Source of the DNA: Siphonodentalium dalli | Taxonomy: Eukaryota; Mollusca; Scaphopoda; Gadilida; Siphonodentaliidae | Assembly: GCA_032622095.1 (NCBI GenBank) | Contig: CP136068.1 | Coordinates: forward strand, 47,544,443 to 47,608,442 | Reading direction: 5' to 3' | DNA: 64,000 bases | Part shown: positions 12,999-24,501 of the stretch, in pieces | Position numbering within the stretch: position 1 is the stretch's first letter | How the letters are laid out: each line of letters begins with the position of its first letter | Notes under the pieces: generated by a model | What the model was told of the DNA's origin: nothing | The model's input: only the letters and a program-made list of their open reading frames with translations | The model's database searches: none | Position numbers and translations under genes: made by a program

Positions 12999-15901
12999 GG
13001 TGTGCGCTCATGTCGGAAGTATATTCAAAAATAGTACACGGGCATTTCTCGCGTGGCACAGGACACCAGAATCCGGGAAATATAATTTCGAGCCAAAACT
13101 CCCAAATCGAAGACGACATGTGGTGGGATATGTCTAATGACTTTGGGGTGCAGTTCGTTTTCCTTCATAAACTCGTCTTGCTTCATAATGAACGATGTCA
13201 GTGGGAACTTCAGGCAAGGTGAGTATTAACTATGATTTAACCCTTTCTATTTTGAATGGATTATCACATTCACTTTTAAAAGTATATATTGGAATGGTCT
13301 ATTACTTATTCGGAGGGATGGTCAGGTAGTAAAAGCTGACGACAAACTGTCCAAAAAGATAATACAAGTAAAAATGATACATATTCATTGAATGTGAATG
13401 TTAAAATAATAAGTTCAACAAACGGTGTATCTTATTGCTTTAGTACAATAACTCTAACCAAACTGCTCCTCCCCAATAAGGTGAAAGGCTAGTGATTATC
13501 GTTGTTGTTTGATGACGTCAATTGTGTTCACCTTTGCTACATCTTGATTTTGTTTTCCAATATATCTCGATATATATTACTTTTATTTGGAATTGACGTG
13601 GCCATATAGCGAATTGTTCAATTCGTAGGTTTAGAAAGTTTAGCGCCTGCCTTCATTGTAGAAACATTTCAGCGCATTTATTTCCATATAACCAAAGTGA
13701 GTGTGTCATCGGTAATCATGATTTTCAGGCAGGCCACGGTACTGTATATAGTCGGTGTACTATATTTGGTCACCTGCCAATGACAGATATTTGGTCACCT
13801 GCCAATGGCAGATATTTGTTCACCTGCCAATGGCAGATAATAAATTGGCAAATACTGGTAAGCAATAACTATAACTACCTAGTTATAACAGTATGTAAGA
13901 AAAGAAAACGAAATGCGACCAACCAAAAAAGGCCATATTCGGTTTCATATGTGAAATCCGCCGACTAAACTTGTCCCTAGAACGTATGCTGGTCCTATAT
14001 ACGAAACGACTATTATTCCCATTCTGCTAAATGTCTCGGAAATGTGGAGGTATATAATAATAGCATTGTACAACGTACCGAACATTGGTTTCTTGGTTTA
14101 CATTTTGAAACTTAAATCTAGTAACCTATCAGCTCTTTTATATGGTGAACTGGTGTTGTACCCTATTGCTGTCAAAATTGAAAATAATTCTGGCTTTTTG
14201 GCGAGACTGATCGGTGGAAATCGAAAAAAATAAGCGTAAGGGTATGGATAACATGTGTATAATTAACTTGGGTATGAATGTAGTCTGGGGCAGCCATGCG
14301 ATCGTTTCTACGAAATAATGTACTACACTCATTAAAACAAAACGCAGGATAAGTATCTAACTGATTTGTGGCCAACTTTAAATTCCTGAGAGAAATACAC
14401 TTTTCATTGATATATCAAGCATTCGTATAGACTTGAATAGTAGTTAATAAACCCCGACGATAGGGACGACGCACATGCCTACTACGTTTTAGAACTAGGA
14501 ACAATCGGTTGGTCATACATGTAGATACTGGAAATTGGACTGGCTTATCACAATACGCTAGAATTTACTCATTTTGTATGAGAATATAGGAAACGGGTTC
14601 CACACACATCTGGACTGTGGGATGATTGAAAATTTAAGAAATAGATTAATCGCCCAGTACTATCGTCATCGACCTTCACTCCTTAAACTGGACCAATTAT
14701 TGAACAATAAAAGACCAAAGATAATGTGCAATATCGCCAAACTAGTGGCAGACCTTCACTGTAAATGCTGATACATGTATTATATAAACATAAATATATA
14801 ATATTTAACCCCCGACCTCAAAACACTGCTAAACTATTTGCCCACCCCGCATTGTGTGTGCAGCAATGGGTCATGTCACGCTGTGGGTGATTGCTATACA
14901 TTGCCACATATATCTGACATATTTTCCGATTCTGCTCAAGCAAGACAAACTGGTTATAGACCAGTCCATTGATTGTATCTCTATTTTATTATTATTTATT
15001 TTGTTTACTATAGCACAGCACTGGTTGCATCCACTATTTATAAATATACTTTGACAATGGAAGTTATAAATCACATGGAGACCAAACCAGAACTTATTAC
15101 GATGTACATGTAAAATATATGTATACCTTGTCTGCACAGTACACCGACTATATACAGTACCGTGACCTGCCTGAAAATCATGTTTACCGATGACACACTC
15201 ACTTTGGTTATATGGAAATAAATGCGCTGAAATGTTTCTACAATGAAGGCAGGCGCTGAACTTTCTAAACCTACGAATTGAACAATTCGCTATATGGCCA
15301 CGTCAATTCCAAATAAAAGTAATATATATCGAGATATATTGGAAAACAAAATCGAGATGTAGCAAAAGTGAACACAATTGACGTCCTCAAACAACAACGA
15401 TAATCACTAGCCTTTCACCTTATTGGGGAGGAGCAGTTTGGTTAGAGTTATTGTATTAAAGCAGTAAGATACACCGTTTGTTGAACTTATTATTTTAACA
15501 TTCACATTCAATGAATATGTATCATTTTACTTGTATTATCTTTTTGGACAGTTTGTCGTCAGCTTTTACTACATGAGCATCCCTCCAAATAAGTAATAGA
15601 CAATTACAATGTATACTTTTAAAAGTGAATGTGATAATCCATTCAAAATAGAAAGGGTTAAATCATAGTTTATACTCACCTTGCCTGAAGTTCCCACTGA
15701 CATCGTTCATTATGAAGCAAGAAGAGTTTATGAATGAAAACGAACTGCACCCCAAAGTCATTAGACATATCCCACCACATGTCGTCTTTGATTGGGAGTT
15801 TTGGCTCGAAATTATATTTCCCGGATTCTGGTGTCCTGTACCACGCGAGAAGTACCCATGCAGTATGTTTGAAAATACTTCCGACATGAGCGCACACCAT
15901 A
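12999..15901. mobile_element. 2.9-kb element with ~770-bp inverted terminal repeats
   Basis: The arms (about 12999-13763 and 15137-15901) are close inverted copies, with ends GGTGTGCGCTCATG and CATGAGCGCACACC. Compared with the uninterrupted right arm at ~20,518, this segment is a clean insertion. Both arms carry a stretch reading MWWDMSNDFGVQFVF and ending at CAAG/GTGAGTAT, which looks like an exon end but matches no family I know. The 1.37-kb middle (13764-15136) has a 25-bp x3 repeat and otherwise nothing recognisable. Confidence 0.7.
13763..13837. repeat. 25-bp tandem repeat, three copies
   Basis: Unit TATTTGGTCACCTGCCAATG plus GCAGA, immediately inside the left arm of the 2.9-kb element. 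Confidence 0.85.
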
Positions 15902-16020
15902 TAGTGCAGCGGCCAAATCGAAAAAGAGCTCTAGTTTTCGAGATACCCCTACCCACGGTAGAACAAGTTAAAACTAACTTTTTTGAAAGTAGAAATATAT
16001 ACTCTTTACGAAAATGATAG

Positions 16021-17360
16021 TGAAAAATAACGGAATTGGTGGTGGCTATTCTCAAATTGACGATGAACGATACCCACCAGTGACTTTTCCCAGAAATTAA
16101 CGATTTTGGTAAAGTGAGCCCTGTGGCTATGTCCTAAGTTATTTGCCCACATTGTTGGTGTTAAAATGACTACAGCATACCATATTTGTATCTGGTATGC
16201 AAGAAGTGTTGATTAATTTGGATGTTCGTGCCATTTGGAGCCGAAATATTTATTTTTTGTTGAAAAATCGCTCTTTTTCAAATAAATTATATTTTTCGAA
16301 CATTATCATTCCAACGTTAATTGCAATAATATTGAAATATTTAGGTCATGTGGTGTAGTAGTTATCTGTCAAGTATATGAAGAAAGAAGTTAACAACCAT
16401 TTTGCAAGTTTGCGAGATATTGGATTTTAGCTACCCCTCCCCCAAAAACGTTTTTGGTCGAAAAAAATACATATTTTTGATAATGTCATTACAAACATTT
16501 TTGAATTGATCTGAATGAGACTCAATATGAATATTGTACTGAAAGTGTTGTCCAGAGATGCTGTTTAATCGATTACAGATGTGTTCAAGCTTTCAGACCC
16601 CCAGTTACAACAACAACAATTATTTTTATTGATAACAGTTAATTTTGCATGCATTAACATCGATGTTAAGTACTAAAACCTTTGTTATAAACAAACGTGA
16701 CCAACTATATAACATATGGCTCAGTAGTTATCTGGACAACACAAGTAAAAATAATTTGACAGAAATTGAAAAATAACGGAATAGGTGGTGGCTATTGTCA
16801 AATCGACGGTGAGCGATACCCTCCAGTGACTTTTTCCAGAAATTAACGATTTTGGTAAAGCGAGCCCTGTAGCTATATCCTAGCCTATTTGCCCATATTG
16901 TTTGGGTTAAAATTACTACATCATACCATACTTCTACCTGATATGAAAAAAGTGTTGGTTAATTTAGATTTTCCTGCCATTTGGAGCCAAAATATTGATT
17001 TTTTGCTGAAAAATCGCACTTTTTCGCAAAAATATTATTTTTCGAACATTATCATTCAAATGGATATTGTTATAATGCCCAAATATTTAATTATTATGGT
17101 GGTGCAGTTATCTGCCAAGCATATGCTGAAAGAAGTTAACAGAAATTTAGAACAATTTGCGAAATAATGGATTTTAGCTACACCTCCCCCAAACACGTTT
17201 TTGGTCGAAAAATTACATATTTTTGTTCAGAACTTTACCAAATTTCCCAATTGATCATACTGGGACCCAACATAATTCTTTTTGCTGAAAATTGAGCCCG
17301 GGGACATTGCTTAAGTGATTAAAGACGTGTTCGGGCTTCCAGACTCCAAATTACAACAAT
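16021..17360. repeat. ~747-bp direct repeat, two diverged copies
   Basis: TGAAAAATAACGGAAT, CCAGAAATTAACGATTTTGG and TGGATTTTAGCTAC occur in 16021-16640 and again in 16768-17360 in the same order. Confidence 0.8.
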
Positions 17361-17460
17361 AAGTGTCGCATATCAATCAACCAATCAATAGTTTATTCTC
17401 AAAAAACCAATAACGGTATACAGATATTACAATAATTCATGACAGCTGGAGAACCCAGCA

Positions 17461-17710
17461 TGTCCGACGTATAGATGCGCAAGTACTCCATTCGCGCTTA
17501 AGATTGAAATGCAGTAGTTTGAACTATGGCCAATTGAGTAATCACATTAAAACGTCCCCTCTCTGTCATTGTGGCAAATAGAAAAAGCATATCATTACTT
17601 TTTGGAATACAGTGGTCCTAACACTGAACTTCTATGCGCCATACTGAATATAATTTTATCAGAAATACTCTTTTTATGTACAGCAACTCAGTCAGCGCGA
17701 AAATATTAAA
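17461..17710 (+). pseudogene. LINE C-terminal fragment
   Basis: One frame reads DAQVLHSRLRLKCSSLNYGQ, then TSPLCHCGK and a stop. After a stop codon the same frame continues IEKAYHYFLEYSGPNTELLC. This is the 'C.CG...E...H[YF]F...C' end of RTE/jockey-type LINEs, related to the end of the copy at 50,865. It is broken by one stop and truncated. Confidence 0.65.
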
Positions 17711-17949
17711 ATAGTTGACGGGGTTCAGACATTTATCTCGAAAACAAAGCGATTTCCATAATGCTGCCATTTGTTAAAACATTTGTGAAAAGCATTGAAA
17801 CCGTACTGAGCGCGCAATATACAACCTCCAGATCGTCTGCAATCTCACGGCGACGGGCGTATCAATGACGAAAACAACATTATCTGTGTAGCATTGCGTC
17901 CAATCAGCTCCAACGAAACTATGTGTATATCATTGTGTCAACTCAGTTC

Positions 17950-20200
17950 CAACTGGATTACATCCTAATTTTCCCCATACAATCTCCCTCCCAGATAAAT
18001 TGTTTACCTTCGGATAGAACTACCACATACTTATATATCGCATAGTTTCGGCCACATTATATGCTGATATTGAATTCATAACCCCTTCAGTACATGATGT
18101 GTTCAAGACCTCAAATATGGTAGGGGTACATACAACAGTGAACATTTGCCAGCCGCTTGTTGTGGAGTGCCACACGATGCAGACTTTCGGGAACCAACAC
18201 ATATATGTATGTTCTATAAAAACTAACCTTTGGTCAAGCCCTCAATCAATATTGGGGTCATATCATTTCACCATGTGGTGTCTTCCAAGACTTCAAATAA
18301 AGTAGGGGTCCTCATAATTTTGCCTTTCTTATTTTCCAGTCACTTTTCGTTAAGTGCTCATTCTTCCAGAACCCAAATCCATCTATTTACATTGTTTACG
18401 TCCTTGTACAATTAACTCGCCATTGTCCATACATTCAGTCAATGATGATATCATTCCAATCCAGGGTGTGTTCTAGTCTTCAAATTGGGAAGGGGGTAAT
18501 ACAAACATTGAAAAATCGCATTATTTATTTTTCAGTCGCTTTTTGTAAAGTGTCCCTGACTGTCGGTTATTGACCCATCTATAACAATTGTGTATTTCTT
18601 TATAGAATAGCCATTTGTCCATATCGTTCTTTGGCCATGAGGGCACATCCATTCAGTTCGTGGTAGGTTCAATGGTTTACATGGGGTAGGGTCCCTTAAA
18701 ATTCGCCTTCATCGTTTTCCATCTGCTTTGTGTAAGGTTCCACGGTGTTCTCGCGAACGGCGGGCTCGCGAGACCATTGCCATTCGGCCACAATCTCGGG
18801 TAATATCGATAGCTTATGCCTTGAGCTAGTATTGTGTTCAAGACTTCAGATAGGGATGGAGGCCCATGAGAGTAAAATATAGCCCTTTAATTTGCTGACC
18901 ATTTGTTGAAAAGTGCCATAGGATATCGGGAACCATCTCATCTATAACAGATTCGTATTGCAAGATAATAATCCCATTTGTCCACAACTTCAGTTAACAT
19001 TGATAGCATATCATTTTGTTAAGACTTCAAGTTGGATAGTGGGGTCCTCAAGACATAGAAAATTCGCCTTCTTGTTTGCCAGCCGCTTTTTGTAAAGTGT
19101 TCCAGGATTTCGAGGGAACCAAATCACCCATATATCAATTAATAATTCCATGACAGCAATACCTTTCGATCACACACTCAGCTAAGTATGAGAGAATATA
19201 ACTTCAGTTCATGCTCTGATCAAGATATTAAATGGGTTAATGGGGTCCCCCCCCCCAAAACAGTGAGTATTCGCCTTTCTCTTTCATCAACAACATTTTG
19301 TAAAGTGACCCAGACATTCAAGACTCTGGTATATTATACTCTTTATATAGCGTCCATTTCTCTACACACGCAGTTAATAATGGGAGCACATCCTTTCGGT
19401 TGATTGTGTGACACAAGACTGCAAATGGGGTAGTGTGGCCTAACACATTACATTTCGTATTTGCCAGCCGCCTTTTGTAAAGTGTTCCAGGATTTCGAGA
19501 ACAAAACCACCCATACAAATTGTAAATAATACATGAGAGCATACAGATTTGGTTCAGTGTGTACTAAAGAGTTTAGAAAGGTTATGGGTACCCAAAACAG
19601 TGAGATTTCGCCTTCTCTTTGCTAGCCACTTTTTGAAAAGTGCCCCAGACATTGGGAAGCCAGCCAACCCACCCATCGGGCAATTAAGAGGTATATTTCC
19701 TGAATTACATACCATTTGTCCACACCCCAGTTAATATTGAGAACATGTCCATCCATTAGTGTGTTAAGACTTTAAATGGGGTAGGGTGCTCAAAGAAAAT
19801 ATTCAGCTTTGGTTTTTGCCAGCCGCCTTTTGTAAAGTACCTTAGGATTTTGGGAAAAAAACTACCCATATAACATGTATATTCCTTGATAGCACTACCT
19901 TTCGTTCACACTGTGATTTAATAATAAAAGCATGAATATTCGGCGCATGGTATGTTCAAGAGTTTAAATGGGCATATAAAGGGGTCCCACAAAACAAAAA
20001 ATATTCGCCTTTGGAGTTTGCCATCCGATTTTCGTAAAGTGCTAAAGGCTTTCGGGATCCAACCAACCCATCCATCAACACCATGTATGCACCCCGATAT
20101 TACTATTTTTCCCCACATCCTCAGTTAATATTTACAGCAATCATTTCAGTTCGTGAGTTGATCAACTTTAACACTTCAATTGTGTAGGGGGGCCTAATGG
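17950..20200. repeat. Diverged ~190-bp satellite, about 11 copies
   Basis: Landmark CAGCCGCTTTTTGTAAAGTG recurs (with changes) near 18150, 18340, 18535, 18720, 18900, 19080, 19300, 19465, 19620, 19820 and 20020. Each copy is followed by a CCACCCATATAACAA-like block and then a CAAGACTTCAAATGGGGTAG-like block. Copies differ by many substitutions and small indels. Confidence 0.8.
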
Positions 20201-21107
20201 CACGAAAATCCAAATTAACCAACACTTCTTGCATATCACGTACAGATATGGTATGCTGTAGTCATTTTAACGCCTACAATGTGGGCTAATAACTTAGGAC
20301 ATAGCCGCAGGGCTCACTTTACCAAAATCGTTAATTTCTGGGAAAAGTCACTGGTGGGTATCGTTCATCATCGATTTGAGAATAGCCACAACCAATTCCG
20401 TTATTTTTCACTATCATTTTCGTCTATAGTATATATTTCTCATTCAAAAAAAGTTGGTTTTAACTTGTTCTACCGTGGGTAGGGGTACCCGACCACTTTT
20501 GGCGTTTGGCCGCTGTACTAATAAGAAACACTGGAATTCTCGGAAATACATGCTCACTTCCAGTTTTAAACAATGTACTATCGCAATATCTGTTATTTTC
20601 GATCACAAAATACACCGACGTAAAAGAGAATGTACATTGTTAATTATCAATATCACTTTTCAAATAAAAATAGTAATGCCCAGACGACAAACATTTTAAG
20701 AATTAATTACATGTATCACGCCTTGCCTTTCGTGTGATACCCACATGCTGCACTGGACGCGAAAGAACTGACTGTTGTATAGGATCGATTCAGCACAGAC
20801 TGGGTGTAGCGTCATTGCTGTACATCGAACGCATTATGCAGAACTACACTGTATGTCGGCTTATTTCGCCCTCCGGGTGGATACTAATGTAGAATTTCTT
20901 GGTATCCTATGAGCGCGGGGGGTTTTATTTATGGAAATTGTTTTTTTTTTGGAACGCATTAAAAGTTGTAGTGCGACCCCGAGCCGAGTCCGGTAAAAGG
21001 TGTATTTGGAATTTCAATTTCGTTCATTATCGTTGATTTTGGTTTGTGATTAACTATGCCAACTACAAATAGTAGAAATGAAAAAGATAATTTGTAAAAT
21101 GCTTATG

Positions 21108-21540
21108 TCAATTGATATGTATTTTAAAGAGTGTAGTCGAAGACAGCCGAGTCAGCCACCGGTTCGATAATTAGATGCTGATCGGTGTGACACGTTGCAG
21201 TAGGCCCCCTATTTGCGGATGTCCATTTGCGGAAATCCCGAAAATCCCGAAAGATCCCATACAATGGTCGAAATATGCAGCTGAAATATGTTGATTTTAA
21301 TGAGGGAACCGGTGCGTATATCTCAATTGATACGTATTTTAAATAGGTTTGTCGGATACAGCCGAGTCAGCCACCAGTTCGTTAATTAGGTTCTAATCGG
21401 TGTGACAATTTTCAGTAGGTACCTATTTGTGGAGGTCAATTTGCGGAGGTCCCCGAATTCGCAGAGTTCCCCTAAAATGGTCGAAATATGTTGATTTTAA
21501 CGAGGGAACGGGTGCGTATATGTCAATTTATACGTATTGT
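21108..21540. repeat. ~214-bp tandem repeat, two copies
   Basis: ACAGCCGAGTCAGCCACC, AATCGGTGTGAC and GGTCGAAATATG recur at the same spacing in 21108-21321 and 21322-21535, with the start of a third copy at 21524. Confidence 0.75.
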
Positions 21541-21582
21541 AAGGACAAGATCATCACAATAGTGGTTTTTTAAATCAATCAT

Positions 21583-21620
21583 ATCATCACCATCATCATA
21601 ATCATCATCATCATCATAAT
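21583..21620. repeat. (ATC)n microsatellite
   Basis: Imperfect run of ATC/ATA triplets. Confidence 0.85.
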
Positions 21621-21762
21621 ACGAAACAAGTCTTGCGACTTTTCTTCCCAATAACATTATTTGCAATGTTTGTTTACAAATATATGACTCGGCATTCGAT
21701 ATTTACTTGCGAGTCACTTTAACATATTTCTTGTCGTCGAACTCGTATTTTATATAATAGAA

Positions 21763-22880
21763 GAATGTGCCTATGTATAGTTTGAATGTGCCTATGTATA
21801 GTTTGAATGTGCATATGTATAGTTGGAATGTGCCTATGTGTAGTTTGAATGTGCCTATGTATAGTTTGAATGTGCCTATGTGTAGCTTGAATGTGCCTAT
21901 GTGTAGCTTGAATGTGCCTATGTATAGTTTGAATGTGCCTATGTGTAGTTTGAATGTGCCTATGTATAGTTTGAATGTGCCTATGTATAGTTCGAATGTG
22001 CCTATGTATAGTTTGAATTTGCCTATGTATAGTTTGAATGTGCCTATGTATAGTTTGAATGTGCCTATGTATAGTTTGAATGTGCCTATGTATAGTTTGA
22101 ATGTGCCTATGTATAGTTTGAATGTGCATATGTATAGTTTGGATGTGCCTATGTATAGTTTGAATGTGCCTATGTATAGTTTGAATGTGCATATGTATAG
22201 TTTGAATCTGCCTATGTATAGTTTGAATGTGCCTATGTATAGTTTGAATGTGCATATGTATAGTTTGAATGTGCCTATGTATAGTTTGAATGTGCCTATG
22301 TATAGTTTGAATGTACCTATGTATAGTTTGAATGTACCTATGTATAGTTTGAATGTGCCTATGTATAGTTTGAATGTGCCTATGTATAGTTTGAATGTGC
22401 CTATGTATAGTTTGAATGTGCCTATGTATAGTTCGAATGTGCCTATGTATAGTTTGAATGTCCCTATGTATAGTTTGAATGTGCATATGTATAGTTTGAA
22501 TCTGCCTATGTATAGTTTGAATGTGCATATGTATAGTTTGAATGTGCATATGTATACTTTGAATGTGCCTATGTATAGTTTGAATGTGCCTATGTATAGT
22601 TTGAATGTGCATATGTATAGTTTGAATGTACCTATGTATAGTTTGAATGTACCTATGTATAGTTTGAATGTGCCTATGTATAGTTTGAATGTGCCTATGT
22701 ATAGTTTCAATGTGCCTATGTATAGTTTGAATGTGCCTATGTATAGTTTGAATGTGCCTATGTCTAGTTTGAATGTGGTTATGTATAGTTTGAATGTGCC
22801 TATGTATAGTTTGAATGTGCATATGTATAGTTTGAATGTGCCTATGTATAGTTTGAATGTGCCTATGTATAGTTTGAATT
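21763..22880. repeat. 21-bp minisatellite, about 53 copies
   Basis: Unit TATGTATAGTTTGAATGTGCC, nearly uniform, with CC/CA and A/G variants. Because 21 is divisible by 3 and the unit lacks stops in several frames, frames of 335-393 codons stay open on both strands. These are by-products, with no start context, splice site or non-repeat domain, and are not annotated as genes. Confidence 0.95.
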
Positions 22881-22884
22881 TATC

Positions 22885-23216
22885 GAGTGCTGGAGCCTCA
22901 AAGCGAAGTATGGCAGAGAGTTTCAGCTATTTACCACCCTCTGCGTGAAGAAATATTTTCCTATGGCCTTGTTAACACTGCGCACCTGTAGATTTTTATT
23001 ATGTCATCTTGTTCTTCCTGATGAATTTCTTTCTAATAGGTCACAGGCGTTGATATTGTAATGACCATTTAACAGTTTATATACCTCGATTAGATCTCCT
23101 ATAAATCTTCGATATTTTAAAGACATCAGATTGAGTCTTATCATTCGGTCTCGGTAGCATAGAGTTTTTATTTGACGAACTAGTTTCGTTGCTTTTCTTT
23201 GTATTTTCTCTAACAC
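22885..23216 (-). pseudogene. LINE C-terminal fragment (CR1-like)
   Basis: The - strand reads LEKIQRKATKLVRQIKTLCY, then LNLMSLKYRRFIGDLIEVYK and LLNGHYNIN, the standard CR1-type block after the palm. Beyond a frame change, FFTQRVVNSWNSLP-like sequence follows towards 22,930. The fragment ends exactly where the 21-bp minisatellite begins. Confidence 0.8.
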
Positions 23217-23721
23217 AATACTGTGATATTTGTGATATGGGCTTCATGCAGAGTTACATAATAGGGCTTTTTTGTAATAAAATCATATAGGCGCTTTAAA
23301 AATGGCGGCTGGCGAATAAGAAAGTTGAATTTTCTATGTTTTGACGCCCACTGCCCCATTTAAAGTACTAAATACGCCACAAACTGAAAGTTAATGCTCC
23401 CAATATTAAATGATTGAACGAAAGAAAGATAGTGTTGTCATGGATTATATAGAACTAGCAGATTAGCCCGCCACTGGCGGGATTGGTCCCATGGCTTTGG
23501 TCGATCCATTAATTTTGGTTTTTCAAGGTAACCCCGTACAGGCACGCCGACAGCATGCTATCATACATGTGTATAACCCGACAAAAATATTCCCCGTCCC
23601 GAGTTGACCATTTTTGCTTCCATATAATTTTTAACAGTGTATCGAAGATAATGTTTCTGTATGATGTAGGCGAAGTCACTCTAAAATTTCGGCAAGTATT
23701 TTCATTCGGCAATCCCCGTGT

Positions 23722-24122
23722 ATCCAACGGCGGTGGCAGTGCGAAGGGTGAAGGAGTGCTCTTACGTTATCAGAAGCGGTGCGATGACACGTCTCGTGGC
23801 TTTTTACCATTAGATAGCAAGTTTAGGCTCAATCGGTCGAGCCGTTTTCGAGTCTATTGCGCTTGACCCGACGAAATGTTCGTAGGTGATACGTATATCC
23901 TAACGTTCAATACGTTGTGTGAATTTAGAGTTGTCCTTCCTGCATCGGGTCACACACATCAAAGATACCATTTAACCCATCAATTCCAACGACGGTGGCC
24001 GGCTGAAGGGTGAAGGAGTGCTCGGATGTTCTCAGAAGCGGTGCGATGACACCTCCCGTGGCGTTTTATCCTTAGATAGCAAGTTTGGGCTCAATCGGTC
24101 GAGCCGTTTTCGAGTCTATAGC
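23722..24122. repeat. ~270-bp direct repeat with RTE-like 3' end
   Basis: CAGAAGCGGTGCGATGACAC to CGAGCCGTTTTCGAGTCTAT occurs twice (23722-23862 and 23991-24117). The second copy is followed by a (TA)n run (about 24125-24155). This layout is seen at the 3' ends of RTE-type LINEs and their SINEs. Confidence 0.6.
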
Positions 24123-24485
24123 GCACATACATATTATATATATATTATATATATACGGAAGTCTCAAAATATATAGTAGATTTGTATGGGTGGTTCCAGA
24201 AAATTAGGGCACTTTACGAAATGTGAATTTTCTTTGTTTTGAGGCCCCTACCCCATTTGAAGTCTACACACTACGAACTGAAATGATGTTCCGAATGCCT
24301 GGGATACTTCAGAAAAAGCGGCTGTCGAACGAGAAAGGCGAATTATCACTGTTATTGGAGGACATTCTAACCCATTTAATATTTCGGACGCATCATAAAC
24401 TGAAGTTATATATTCTCAAATTAGCTGGCTGTGTGAACGAAAGGTAGTGCTGTTGGGGAACATACAATTGGTATGGGTGGGTTGA

Positions 24486-24501
24486 CCCCCCCCCCCCCCC
24501 C
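24486..24501. repeat. Poly-C run
   Basis: Sixteen C in a row. Confidence 0.9.

Larger units (their letters stand above)
12550..20865. mobile_element. Long-inverted-repeat composite element with satellite core
   Basis: The left arm (12550-12998 plus 15902-16225) is the inverse of one continuous right arm (20205-20865). Shared marks include ATCGATCCTATACA, GTGATACATGTAATTA, the AACAGATATTGCGAT block and AACGATTTTGGTAAAG. Between the arms lie a ~750-bp direct repeat, a LINE scrap and the ~190-bp satellite. No transposase is seen. The left arm was later interrupted by the element at 12999-15901. Target duplications were not resolved. Confidence 0.65.

Noticed and set aside
21763-22880. Possible CRISPR array
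   Set aside because: The unit is a continuous tandem repeat with no unique spacers, in animal DNA.
21703-22948. Open frames of 335, 367 and 393 codons
   Set aside because: They are the 21-bp minisatellite read in different frames on both strands (MYSLNVP, KLYIGTF and HIQTIHR repeats). No domain, splice context or codon bias.
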